A stretch of DNA of 64,000 bases from an uncultured Myxococcales bacterium. Its GTDB lineage: Bacteria; Myxococcota_A; Polyangia; Polyangiales; Polyangiaceae. Below, one piece after another: positions 17,517-25,961 of this stretch. Position numbers and translations under genes: made by a program. Each line of letters begins with the position of its first letter. Position 1 is the stretch's first letter. The notes below the pieces were generated by a model. It did not search any database and was not told the origin of the DNA. It saw only the letters and a list, made by a program, of their open reading frames with translations. The DNA is taken from positions 67,171-131,170 of the forward strand of contig CALFEQ010000029.1 of the NCBI GenBank assembly GCA_937949945.1, written 5' to 3'.

Positions 17517-18002
17517 TCACGCAGACGGACTCGACTGGGCCTCTTCCGCGGACCGGGCCTCTTCGAGCGAACGGCGAATGGCGGCGTTCAACTGCGCTTC
17601 GAACTCCGCCCTGCTCGAAACGACCTTCGTCTTTCCTCCGACCATCAAGCTCACGATCGCGGCGCCCATCGCCACCACGCGGGATCGAACGAGAACGAAG
17701 TACGTCAGCGTGCGAGGCTCGTGCTTCCGAGCGCACTCCGCGATGCGCTTCCGAAACCCTCGGTCGAATCCGGTCTGCGCCTCGGTATCGATGAAAAAGT
17801 GTAGACCGTCTCGATCGCCGAAGACGTCGTCAATGACGCGTTCGTAGAATTCGGCGTACGAAGCATCCGAGTGCCCGTGGTACTCGAACACCATCACGGT
17901 GGGCGCGGGGACACGTATCTGGAGCCAGCCGCGCTCCGTTCGATACTCGAACGACGCGCCCGTAGAGGGAGGAGTCGCGCCCACGGAAAAAGAGCTTTTC
18001 AC
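17517..18002 (-). CDS. Small STAS/SpoIIAA-like protein
   Basis: 161 residues, GTG start at 18002. The pattern of VMVFEYHGHSDASYAEFY, a central strand GLHFFIDTEAQTGFD, a long helix, then TLTYFVLVRSRVVAMGAAIVSLMVGG and a final SRAEFEAQLNAAI helix fits the alternating strand-helix layout of STAS or SpoIIAA-like proteins, often named STAS/SEC14-like in related genomes. The usual phosphorylatable Ser site of true anti-anti-sigma factors is not evident. It is the first gene of a probable operon with the PAS histidine kinase downstream (15 bp), so it may sense or transmit with that kinase. The fold call is a pattern match and could be wrong. Confidence 0.6.
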   Translation of the reverse strand: MKSSFSVGATPPSTGASFEYRTERGWLQIRVPAPTVMVFEYHGHSDASYAEFYERVIDDVFGDRDGLHFFIDTEAQTGFDRGFRKRIAECARKHEPRTLTYFVLVRSRVVAMGAAIVSLMVGGKTKVVSSRAEFEAQLNAAIRRSLEEARSAEEAQSSPSA

Positions 18003-18174
18003 GTCCGCACGCTGGCCGTCAACGGCAGGGGTCCGAGTCGCGGCGCACGGACGCAGAAACGACGAGAAGGAACGAGTCTTCGAAGATGCACGCGGAGGCG
18101 CGAACAGTTTCCGCCGCGACCTCGGTCTTGTCTCTCGAGAGGCCCGTCTCGCGGCCTATCGAGAGGAAGACGAC

Positions 18175-18801
18175 GTGAAGCTCTACCCATCTCCCCGCTC
18201 CCCCAACTGCCAGCGTGTCGTCGCGCTCGCGCACGAGCTCGGGACGCCGCTCACGATCGTGAACATCGATCTCTTCGCCGGAGCCGCGAAATCACCCCAG
18301 ATCCTGGCGAAGAACCCGAATGGGCTGGTCCCGATCCTCGAAGAAGGGGACTTCGTTCTCTGGGAGTCCACCGCCATCCTCGGATACTTGGCGAGCAAGG
18401 CGGGTCGCGTCGATCTCGCTCCGACGGAGCCGCGCGAGCGCGCGCAGGTCGACCGCTGGCTCGCATGGGGCATCGCGCATTCCGGACCGGCCGTAAGGAA
18501 GGTCGCCTTCGAACGGGTCGTGAAGAAGCTCGCCGGCCTCGGCGCCCCGGACGAGGCGGCCATCGCGGCCGGGAGCCGTGACTTCGCGACGTTCGCGGCC
18601 GTGCTCGATCGCTAGCCTCGAGGGCAAGGCGTATCTCTGTGAGAAGCTCACGATCGCCGATTTCGGCTGCGCCCCCTATGCGGCCGTGTGCGAAACGGCG
18701 GGACTGTCTCTCGCGCCGTACCCGAACCTGAGGCGCTGGCTCGGACACATGCTGGAGCGCGAGAGCATGCAGCGGACGCTCCGCGCTGCGCGGGAGGCGG
18801 C

Positions 18802-18805
<4 letters not shown>
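18175..18805 (+). pseudogene. Glutathione S-transferase interrupted by one extra base
   Basis: GTG at 18175 (RBS AGAGGA upstream) gives KLYPSPRSPNCQRV and the glutathione-site segment NPNGLVPILEEGD...WESTAILGYL, a normal GST N-domain. The frame meets TAG at 18613-18615 after AAVLDR. Skipping the T at 18613 continues with SLEGKAYLCEKLTIADF, the conserved helix of the GST C-domain, and ends at 18805. The repaired protein would be 209 residues, the usual GST size. So the gene carries a single-base insertion, a sequencing error, or a +1 recoding site. Its repaired stop overlaps the sigma-factor start (GTGA). Most likely a recent pseudogene. Confidence 0.8.
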
Positions 18806-19559
<754 letters not shown>

Positions 19560-19564
19560 AGTCT

Positions 19565-19592
19565 GGAGCCTGGAGCCTGGAGCCTGGAGCCT
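19565..19592. repeat. Heptamer array (GGAGCCT)4
   Basis: Four exact units fill nearly all of the 37 bp between the stop of the sigma remnant (19559) and the stop of the thioesterase gene (19597). Unlike the two earlier loci, no inverted partner is visible nearby. Confidence 0.92.
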
Positions 19593-19596
19593 GAAA

Positions 19597-20400
19597 TCAC
19601 GACAGCAGCGCGAACGTCTGCTGGTTCAACGCGACGACGGCGTCGCCGGACCACAGCTCGCGCATCTCGACGAAGAAGTTGTCCGCGCCGACGACGCCGC
19701 GCGCCCGGTAGAAGAGCGGCTCGGCAGGGTCGAGCGTGCGCGGATCGACGAAAAGCTCCATCGTGTAGCCCACGGTCGCGACCGCGCGCGGCGCGGATTC
19801 GACCGCGAGCACGGTCGGCCACCACGCGTCGAGGAGCCCGGCGACGCCCGCCTCGTCGAGCACCGACGGCGGCGTCTTCTCGCGGATCCAGCCCTCCGCC
19901 GCGGGCTCGTTGCCGCCCGCGAACGGCAGCGGCCCGGTCGACCGGTACTCGTACTTGTCCGCGAACACGGGACCGAGCGGCGGCTCTACCGGCAAGGGCT
20001 CGATGTCACGCCACGGAGGCCGTGCCGGCGGCGGCGGACGGAACGACGCCGGGCGGACGGCTCGCGGCGAAGCGAGCGCCGCGCTCCCACGCGCGACGAG
20101 CGCGCCGTCCTGCTCGAGCCGAGCCTCGACGAACGACGCGCTGCTCCCGCGACGAAGCAGCGCCGCGCGCACGACGAACGGCCCCGGGAGCGCCGGCGCG
20201 CAGAGCTCGGCGGAGAGCGAGCGCAAGCGACGCGTACGATCCTGCTCGAACGCGACGATCGCGCGGGTCAGGATGCCGACGACGACGCCGCCGAAGGCGC
20301 CTTTGCCCTGCTGCCACCGATCGGGGAGCTCTCCCGTCCACTCGTGCTCGGCGGAGTCTCTCGGGCGGATGGCGGTGGCGTTCTCGAACGGGGACGTCAT
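19597..20400 (-). CDS. Acyl-CoA thioesterase-like double hot-dog protein
   Basis: 267 residues. The early segment KGAFGGVVVGILTRAI followed by LRSLSAELCAPALPGPF is typical of TesB-like thioesterases of the 'thioesterase family protein' type. A second hot-dog half begins about residue 150 (PLPFAGGNE, AAEGWIREK) and ends GDAVVALNQQTFAL. Likely hydrolyses acyl-CoA thioesters in the cytoplasm; substrate unknown. ATG at 20400 has AAAGGAG just upstream and overlaps the tetR stop (ATGA). It is the last gene of the hydrolase-TetR-thioesterase operon, which suggests a joint role in turning over an ester or acyl compound. Confidence 0.78.
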   Translation of the reverse strand: MTSPFENATAIRPRDSAEHEWTGELPDRWQQGKGAFGGVVVGILTRAIVAFEQDRTRRLRSLSAELCAPALPGPFVVRAALLRRGSSASFVEARLEQDGALVARGSAALASPRAVRPASFRPPPPARPPWRDIEPLPVEPPLGPVFADKYEYRSTGPLPFAGGNEPAAEGWIREKTPPSVLDEAGVAGLLDAWWPTVLAVESAPRAVATVGYTMELFVDPRTLDPAEPLFYRARGVVGADNFFVEMRELWSGDAVVALNQQTFALLS

Positions 20401-20972
20401 CGTGCTCCTTTGCCGAATGCTCGGCATGCACGGAGGATCTCGTCGGACAGCTCGGTGCCTTTCACGGCCCGAGCGAGGCTGATCCCCCCGTACATGAGCG
20501 CGATCATCCCGAGCGCCGTCATGCGCTTCGACGCGGCGTCTCCGTCCGCGAGGTGCTTCGTGATCTCGTCGGCGAACTCGCTGAGCTGCTCGGCGAGCAC
20601 CTCCTTGTGCTCGGGCGTGGTCGTCGTCACCTCGCCGACGATCGCCGGCATGGGGCAGCCGTTCGCGGGATCGTCGCGGTGCGCGGCCGAGAGATAGCGT
20701 TTCAGGAGCACCCCCGCGCGCGCGGCGAGCGGCTTGTCTTCGATCCGCGCGAAGAGCTTCTCGCGCATGAGCTTCGCGGTGCGGCGGATCGCTTCGTCGA
20801 CGAGCGCCTCCTTCGAGGCGAAGTGCGCATAGAAGCCGCCGACCGTGAGCCCCGCGCCGCTCATCACGTCGGAGACCCGAGAGCCCGCGATGCCCTTCTC
20901 GCGAAGGAGCTTGCAGGCGGACGCGATGATCGCGGCGTGCGTACGTTCCTTCTGCTCGAGCCTCGCGTTCAC
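20397..20972 (-). CDS. TetR-family transcriptional regulator
   Basis: 191 residues. The N-terminal helix-turn-helix is clear: IIASACKLLREKGIAGSRVSDVMSGAGLTVGGFYAHFASKEALVDEA. The ligand domain contains GCPMPAIVGEV and resembles regulators that respond to small hydrophobic compounds. GTG start at 20972 follows GGAGGAGGGG and overlaps the hydrolase stop (GTGA). It overlaps the thioesterase gene on the other side, so all three are translated together. It probably represses its own operon; the twin TCATATGA palindromes at the operon's first start codon are the best candidate operator. Confidence 0.9.
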   Translation of the reverse strand: MNARLEQKERTHAAIIASACKLLREKGIAGSRVSDVMSGAGLTVGGFYAHFASKEALVDEAIRRTAKLMREKLFARIEDKPLAARAGVLLKRYLSAAHRDDPANGCPMPAIVGEVTTTTPEHKEVLAEQLSEFADEITKHLADGDAASKRMTALGMIALMYGGISLARAVKGTELSDEILRACRAFGKGAR

Positions 20973-21775
20973 GGCTCCCCTCCTCCGCCTCGGTTCGAGC
21001 GCGCCATGTGATCGGCGAGCACCTCGTGCACCTTCGCAGGATGCGTCAGCGGCGCCATGTGGTTCACGCCCGCCACCTCGACGAGCCTCGCGTTCGGGCG
21101 GCCGCGGACGAAGGCGCGCGACATCGCCCGCGAGACCACGGTGGTGCGTTCACCGACCGCCACGGTCGTCGGCGCCGTGACGACCCAGCGATCGAACGGC
21201 GTCTCGTCGAAGAACACCGACCGGACCTCCTGGAACATCTTCCAGCCGAGCGCGCGCGTCGCCTCACGCAGCGGCTCGGGCATCCGCGACCACGACCCCG
21301 GACGGTTCCAGTAGTCGATGAACGTCTCGAGCCACTCCTCGCGGCCGCCCTTCTGTTCGTCGTGGAGGAACCACGGGTTCGCCGCGAACTCGCGCGCCTG
21401 CCGGACGGCCTCGGGATCCGTGTCGGCGTCGTTCGCCGTGCGCAGCGCTCCGAAGAGGACGGGCTCGAAGAAGAACGCGGACGCGACGCGATCCGCGAGC
21501 GCCGACATCACGTGGAGCGCGACGAGCGCGCCGTACGAATGCGCGACGACGTGAACGCGCGAGGCGTCGTCGGGGATCGCCTTCGCCACCTCGACGGCGT
21601 CGTCCTTCGCCGTCACGACGCGTCCGCGCTCGACGGGCGGGTTCGGCGGATACCCGATGTTCGCGGGCAGGAGCTTCTTCCGGCGACCGATCGCCTCGTC
21701 CGGGACACCCGACCAGAGCAAGGGACCGGTCCCGGTCGAGTGGATGAAGAGGACGACCTCGCTCGGGGAGCTCAT
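20969..21775 (-). CDS. Alpha/beta hydrolase
   Basis: 268 residues. Opens with VVLFIHSTGTGPLLWSGV, the strand and oxyanion loop of the fold. The nucleophile elbow is VVAHSYGALVALHV (Ser near residue 95), and the late His is in GVNHMAPLTHPAKVHEVLADH. Substrate unknown; esterase or lipase-like activity is plausible. ATG at 21775 matches the family start; the longer upstream frame is low-complexity. No ribosome-binding sequence is visible before it, and the start lies inside a palindrome, so translation or transcription may be tightly controlled. First gene of the operon with TetR and thioesterase. Confidence 0.85.
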   Translation of the reverse strand: MSSPSEVVLFIHSTGTGPLLWSGVPDEAIGRRKKLLPANIGYPPNPPVERGRVVTAKDDAVEVAKAIPDDASRVHVVAHSYGALVALHVMSALADRVASAFFFEPVLFGALRTANDADTDPEAVRQAREFAANPWFLHDEQKGGREEWLETFIDYWNRPGSWSRMPEPLREATRALGWKMFQEVRSVFFDETPFDRWVVTAPTTVAVGERTTVVSRAMSRAFVRGRPNARLVEVAGVNHMAPLTHPAKVHEVLADHMARSNRGGGGEP

Positions 21776-21793
21776 ATGACACTCATCATATGA
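21772..21793. promoter_or_regulatory. Twin TCATATGA palindromes at the hydrolase operon start
   Basis: Two perfect 8-bp palindromes TCATATGA (21772-21779 and 21786-21793) are separated by CACTCA, 14 bp centre to centre, and stand out in GC-rich DNA. The first covers the hydrolase start codon. This geometry fits two dimers, or one dimer pair, binding the DNA. The natural candidate is the TetR protein of the same operon, with the LysR encoded upstream as second choice. Confidence 0.6.
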
Positions 21794-21861
21794 TCGTGAA
21801 CATGCGAGAGGCAAGGCGCCACGGACGGCGCCTTCGGGCCGCGCGACGCGCGCGGGGATCG

Positions 21862-22758
21862 TCAGCCTCGGGCGGCCGGCCGTGCCGCGAAGCTCCGGGC
21901 GATCGCATCGCTCACGATCCGGATCGGCGCCACGCGACGCTTCGCCTGGGGGACGACCAGCCAGATGCGGTACGCCTTGTCGAAGCTCGGCAGCACGTGC
22001 ACGAGCTCGGGTGTCGTGTCGCCGACGTAGTCGGGTAGTTGCACGATCCCCATGCCGGCGACGGCGGCGGCGACGAGGACCGACGCGCTGTTCGCCTGGA
22101 AGACGACGTTCAGCCCGTCGGTGCGCAGGCGCCGGAACGGCTGGCCGTTCGAGCGCATCGCCTCGTCGTAGGTGAGGATCCGGTGCCCCTCGAGGCTGCC
22201 GGAGACACGGCGCTCCGCGAGGTAGTCGCGCGAGGCGTAGAGCCGGAACCAGCGCTCGGCCAGCCTCCGGCACGCGAGACGCGGATCCGTCGGCCGAACG
22301 AGCCGGATGGCGAGATCGGCCTCGCCGCGCAAGAGATCCACGCGCGCGAACCCGGTGGTCACGAGCGCGCGGATCCCCGGGTGACGTTCCTGCACCGCGC
22401 GCAACGCGGGGACGACGAAGTGCTCCGCGATGGTCTCGCTCGTGGCGACGCGCACGAGCGCCTCGACGTTCGCTCCGGACTCGGCCGCCTGCGCCGAGAG
22501 CTCCTCCGCGGCCTCCGCCATGCGCTCGGCCGCCGCGAGGACCCGCGCGCCTGCCGGCGTGAGCACCCAGCCCCCGGGCGTCCTCGTGAAGAGCTCGCTC
22601 TCGAGCCGGCTTTCGAGCGACGCGATCCGACGCCCGACGGTCGTCGCATCGACCCCGAGGATCTTGGCCGCCTTCGCGATGCGCCGCGAATTGGCCACGG
22701 CGAGAAAATACCGGACGTCGTTCCAGTCGAGAGAGCGGGCCGCGTCGCGAGCGACCAT
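21862..22758 (-). CDS. LysR-family transcriptional regulator
   Basis: 298 residues, typical length. DNA-binding domain at 10-70: WNDVRYFLAVANSRRIAKAA, VDATTVGRRIASLESRLESELF. This is the subgroup that begins with LDWNDVRYFL. The effector domain begins near 95 (EALVRVATSETIAEHFVVPAL) and carries the LRGEADLAIRLVRP motif. ATG at 22758. It starts 10 bp downstream of the ketopantoate reductase gene on the same strand, so the two are likely co-transcribed. It is also just upstream of the hydrolase operon, 86 bp away, so it could control that operon. Ligand unknown. Confidence 0.9.
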   Translation of the reverse strand: MVARDAARSLDWNDVRYFLAVANSRRIAKAAKILGVDATTVGRRIASLESRLESELFTRTPGGWVLTPAGARVLAAAERMAEAAEELSAQAAESGANVEALVRVATSETIAEHFVVPALRAVQERHPGIRALVTTGFARVDLLRGEADLAIRLVRPTDPRLACRRLAERWFRLYASRDYLAERRVSGSLEGHRILTYDEAMRSNGQPFRRLRTDGLNVVFQANSASVLVAAAVAGMGIVQLPDYVGDTTPELVHVLPSFDKAYRIWLVVPQAKRRVAPIRIVSDAIARSFAARPAARG

Positions 22759-22768
22759 GGCCGAGAGA

Positions 22769-23791
22769 CTATACCGAGAGCCCTTCTCGCTCGCCGCTCC
22801 GAGCCCGGTCGGCGCGCAGGATCCTCCTCAGGTTCTCGAGCGCCGGTCGCATCTCGCCGCGCGAGATCGTCCGCACCGTGTCCGCGATCGCCGTGTTGAG
22901 CGGGACCGGCACGCCGAGCGCGGCGCCTCGCCGGACCACGTAGCCGTTGATGTGCTCGATCTCCGTCGGCCGGCCGCGCTCGAAGTCCTGGAGCATCGAC
23001 GGCTGGACGTCGCCGTACCCCGCGAGGACCTGCTCGATCCACGCGTCCCGCTTCGCCGGCGGCGGGATCGGCTCCACGAGCATCCGCTCGGGTCGCACGC
23101 CGCTCGCGAGCGCGACGGCGAGCGCCTCGTCGTACGTCCGCTCGAACAGCGCCCGACCATCGGGATCCGCCACGTAGCGGCGCATCGTCGTCCCGGCGAC
23201 GGCGCCGAGGGTAGTGACCGAGCAGTTCAAGAGGAGCTTCGACCAGATGGCGCCACGCATGTTCGCGGTCGCCCTCACGTCGACGCCGCGCGCGAGCCAA
23301 TCGCGAACCTCCTCGACGCGCGCGGAGACACCGCCCGAGAGCTCGCCCACGAGGAGGTGCCCGGCGTTGCGTTGCTCGTAGACGCCGGGCGACTTCATGG
23401 TCGCCCCCAGGTTCGAGAGCCCGCCGAGCACGTGGACGTCGGGGAGCCGCTCCGCGAGCACCTGAGCGACGGCGCCGTTCTGGATCGGCAAGAGCGCGCC
23501 GCCTCGGGCGAGCGCGGCGGCGCAGCGGGGCGCCACCGCGAGGGCGTCGTCCGCCTTCGTCGCCAACACCACGAGGTCGAAGGCCCCGGAGGGCCAGCCG
23601 TCCAGAGGACGGACGTCGACCGACGCGACGGCGACGTCTCCGCCGATCCCCGAGACGCGGAGGCCCGTCGTGCGGAGCGTGGAGGCCGTGCGCTCGTCAC
23701 GCACGGCGAGCGCGACCTCCACGCCTCGAGCCAAGAGGCGCGCGCCGATGACGCCGCCGAGCGCGCCGACTCCGACGATGAGCGTTCGCAT
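22769..23791 (-). CDS. Ketopantoate reductase (PanE/ApbA family)
   Basis: 340 residues. The N-terminal dinucleotide fold is MRTLIVGVGALGGVIGARL. The C-terminal helical domain has the catalytic-Lys segment GAIWSKLLLNCSVTTLGAV and EPERMLVE-like and IEHINGYVVRRG blocks typical of the family (QDFERGRPTEIEHINGYVV). The reaction is NADPH reduction of 2-dehydropantoate to pantoate in CoA synthesis. Many genomes have paralogues that act on other 2-keto acids, so panE itself is not certain. The gene is followed at 10 bp by a LysR regulator, which is not usual for a housekeeping panE and favours a paralogue. Confidence 0.85.
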   Translation of the reverse strand: MRTLIVGVGALGGVIGARLLARGVEVALAVRDERTASTLRTTGLRVSGIGGDVAVASVDVRPLDGWPSGAFDLVVLATKADDALAVAPRCAAALARGGALLPIQNGAVAQVLAERLPDVHVLGGLSNLGATMKSPGVYEQRNAGHLLVGELSGGVSARVEEVRDWLARGVDVRATANMRGAIWSKLLLNCSVTTLGAVAGTTMRRYVADPDGRALFERTYDEALAVALASGVRPERMLVEPIPPPAKRDAWIEQVLAGYGDVQPSMLQDFERGRPTEIEHINGYVVRRGAALGVPVPLNTAIADTVRTISRGEMRPALENLRRILRADRARSGEREGLSV

Positions 23792-23893
23792 GTGCTCACA
23801 AGATCGCGATCCCGGCGCGCGCGTCCACCGGGCATCGGCGCCGCTGCTGCTGCACGAATGCAGGGCGTGCGCGTGCTCGTCGCGCCGAGCCCA

Positions 23894-24247
23894 TCACCGC
23901 CGGCGGGGCGTGCCCCCGCCCTGCTTCCGGGCCCGCTTCCCTCGCGCGATCTCGGTCGCGAGCGCCTCGAGGTGCGGATCCCAGAATCGGCGGAAGCGCT
24001 CGAGCCACGCGTCGACCTCCGCGAGCGGGCGGGTGTCGACGGCGTACACGCGCCGCGTGCCCTCCACCCGCACCGTCGCGAAGCCGCTGTCGCGCAGGAC
24101 CTTCAGGTGCTGCGAGACGGCCGACTGCGTGATCCCGAACTCACGGGAGATGACCGCGACGACCTCGCCGGACGAGTGCTCGCCGTCGGCGAGCAGCTCC
24201 AGGATCCGGCGGCGCACCGGGTCGCCGAGGACATCGAACGCATGCAT
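23894..24247 (-). CDS. ArsR-family winged-helix regulator
   Basis: 117 residues. MHAFDVLGDPVRRRILELLADGEHSSGEVV, then FGITQSAVSQHLKVLRDSGFATVRVEGTRRVYAVD, is the winged helix of the ArsR group that pairs with SRPBCC proteins. No metal-binding CxC is present in helix 3, so it is not a metal sensor. The tail is basic (KRARKQGGGTPRRR). The ATG at 24247 overlaps the stop of the SRPBCC gene by one base (TGATG). Likely autoregulates the pair through the inverted repeat at 24925-24944. Confidence 0.9.
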   Translation of the reverse strand: MHAFDVLGDPVRRRILELLADGEHSSGEVVAVISREFGITQSAVSQHLKVLRDSGFATVRVEGTRRVYAVDTRPLAEVDAWLERFRRFWDPHLEALATEIARGKRARKQGGGTPRRR

Positions 24248-24876
24248 CAGCCCCCAGTGTAGAACGCAATCGTCCGCTCGGCCTTCGCACGCGCCTCGGC
24301 GGGGTCTTCCCCGGATTCGGCGTGCGCCACGCCCCACGCCTCGCCGCTGGCGCGCATGAAGGCCTTCCCCTCGTCGGACTTCGACCACGCCTCCTTCCAG
24401 GCGTCGTCGAGGGTCCTCGCCGGATCGGCCACGTGCAGCTCGAGGCCCTCGAGCGCGAGATCCCACCCGACGCCCACCGCGGCCGGCCCGAACTTCTTCA
24501 AGTGCTCCTCACCGACGCCGTCGCGCGGCGCGATGTGCTCGAGCGTGAGGCGAGCCTTCTTCCCCTCGGGGGCCAGCCGAACCTGCAGCCACGAAGTGCT
24601 GCCGCCGAACTCCCAGGTCACGTCGAACGCCTCGGGAGGATCGCAGCGGGTGATCGTGCCGGAGGCATTGCCCTGCACCTGATACCGCCCGCCGAGCTTC
24701 AGCTCCCCGTCCACGCGCGCGAACCAGCGAGCGATCCGCTCCGGCTTCGTGATCGCGTCCCAGAGATCCTCGACCGTCGTGTCGTAGGTCCGCGTGGCGA
24801 TCGCGACGATCACGGGCTTGCCGAGGTGCTCACGGTTCTCCACCCGTCGGTGCTCGGCTCCGAAGACCTTCTTCAT
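24247..24876 (-). CDS. SRPBCC/AHSA1-domain protein
   Basis: 209 residues with an Aha1/START-like fold: TRTYDTTVEDLWDAITKPERIARWFA, then GELKLGGRYQVQGNASGTI and DVTWEFGGSTSWLQVRL. Such proteins bind hydrophobic ligands in a deep pocket; the actual ligand is unknown. ATG at 24876 is supported by GGAGGA six bases upstream. It is the first gene of a two-gene operon with the ArsR regulator. ArsR-SRPBCC pairs are common and the regulator probably senses the same compound or controls its partner. The C-terminus (AEARAKAERTIAFYTGG) is amphipathic. Confidence 0.88.
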   Translation of the reverse strand: MKKVFGAEHRRVENREHLGKPVIVAIATRTYDTTVEDLWDAITKPERIARWFARVDGELKLGGRYQVQGNASGTITRCDPPEAFDVTWEFGGSTSWLQVRLAPEGKKARLTLEHIAPRDGVGEEHLKKFGPAAVGVGWDLALEGLELHVADPARTLDDAWKEAWSKSDEGKAFMRASGEAWGVAHAESGEDPAEARAKAERTIAFYTGG

Positions 24877-24924
24877 GTGCAGTCCTCCAACGAAGTGCCT
24901 GCCGCCTTGTTACAGCATGCGCTT

Positions 24925-24944
24925 ATATTAGTCACAACTAAAAT
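24925..24944 (-). promoter_or_regulatory. ArsR-type operator with likely promoter, upstream of SRPBCC-ArsR
   Basis: ATATTAGT-CACA-ACTAAAAT is an inverted repeat with 7 of 8 bases matching in the arms. It lies 49 bp upstream of the SRPBCC start codon, in an AT-rich island. The spacing and arm length suit a dimeric winged-helix protein. The repeat probably covers the promoter; I could not define the -35 and -10 boxes. Confidence 0.65.
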
Positions 24945-25175
24945 TTCCGCCGTGACGACGGGGGGGGTGGCGGTTGCCCACGCCTCGTACACTTGCGCCA
25001 GCACCAGCGCACGACCGCGAGGCTTCATGCGGGTGGCTCGGACGGGAACGTCGTCGAGCAGGACCGCGCCTCCCAGTTTCTCGCACGCGAGCCTCTGAAC
25101 GGTCGCTGCTCACCGCCAGGACGAGGCGCGGCCGCGCTTGCGCCGCTCGGCGGGATCGCGACACGATGTGCCGCC

Positions 25176-25961
25176 GTGTTCGACTCTCATGCGCATCTCC
25201 AAGATCCGCGCATCGACGATCCCGTCGCGATGTGGGAGCGCGCGCGGGCGGCAGGCGTTCGCCGCGTGCTCCTCGCGGGAGTGGACGCCGCCGACTGGGA
25301 GAGGCAAGCCGCGCTCGAGCATCTCGAAGGCGTGAGCCGCAGCGTCGGGGTCCACCCGCAGGTCGTCGCCGCGCTCGGACCGCGGGAGCGCGAAGAGCAG
25401 ATGGAGGCGCTCGAGCGGGCCCTCGAGAACCGCAGCCCCGCGGTCGTCGCGCTCGGCGAGATCGGGATGGACGGCGTCGGAGAGCGCCGGGCCACCTACG
25501 GCGCGCAGGCGGAGCTCTTCGAGGCGCAGCTTCGCCTCGCTCGCCGTCACGACCTGCCGGTCATCCTGCACGTGCTGCGCGCGCACGAGGAGGCCTTGAA
25601 GGTGATCGATCGCGTCGGTCTCCCCGCCGCGGGCGGCGTCGTCCACAGCTACAGCGGGAGCCCCGAGCTCGTGCCGCGCTACGTCGAGCACGGCCTCTCG
25701 ATCTCCTTCTCCGGATCGGTGACGTGGCACGAGGGCGGCAGGGCCGCGCGAGCGGTCCGCGCGTGCCCCCTCGATCGGCTGCTCGTCGAGACCGACAGCC
25801 CGGATCAGACGCCGAAGGACAAGCGGCCCCGTCTCAACGAACCGGCGTACTTGCTCGATGTCGTGCGCACGATCGCCGAGATCAAAGGCATGCCGCCCGA
25901 GGAGATCGCCGAGCTGACGACACGGAACGCGTGTCGTACCTTCCGACTGGAGACGACATGA
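25176..25961 (+). CDS. TatD-family metal-dependent hydrolase
   Basis: 261 residues from GTG 25176, giving the exact family start FDSHAHLQDPR with the first metal site HxH. Other ligands follow: VVALGEIGMD (Glu), VILHVLRAHEEA (His), GGVVHSYSG (His) and LLVETDSPDQTP (Asp). TatD proteins are 3'-5' exonucleases or related deoxyribonucleases acting in DNA repair and quality control. The frame is open further upstream but that part is low-complexity. The start is a judgement, since no strong ribosome-binding sequence is seen. Its stop overlaps the tcdA start (ATGA), so the two genes are translationally coupled. Confidence 0.9.
   Translation: MFDSHAHLQDPRIDDPVAMWERARAAGVRRVLLAGVDAADWERQAALEHLEGVSRSVGVHPQVVAALGPREREEQMEALERALENRSPAVVALGEIGMDGVGERRATYGAQAELFEAQLRLARRHDLPVILHVLRAHEEALKVIDRVGLPAAGGVVHSYSGSPELVPRYVEHGLSISFSGSVTWHEGGRAARAVRACPLDRLLVETDSPDQTPKDKRPRLNEPAYLLDVVRTIAEIKGMPPEEIAELTTRNACRTFRLETT

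Noticed and set aside
21862..22758. LysR as the certain regulator of the hydrolase operon
   Set aside because: Position is suggestive only; the TetR inside the operon is the more direct candidate.
24960..24967. Run of eight G residues as a regulatory signal
   Set aside because: A single homopolymer without a partner; more likely a slippage spot.
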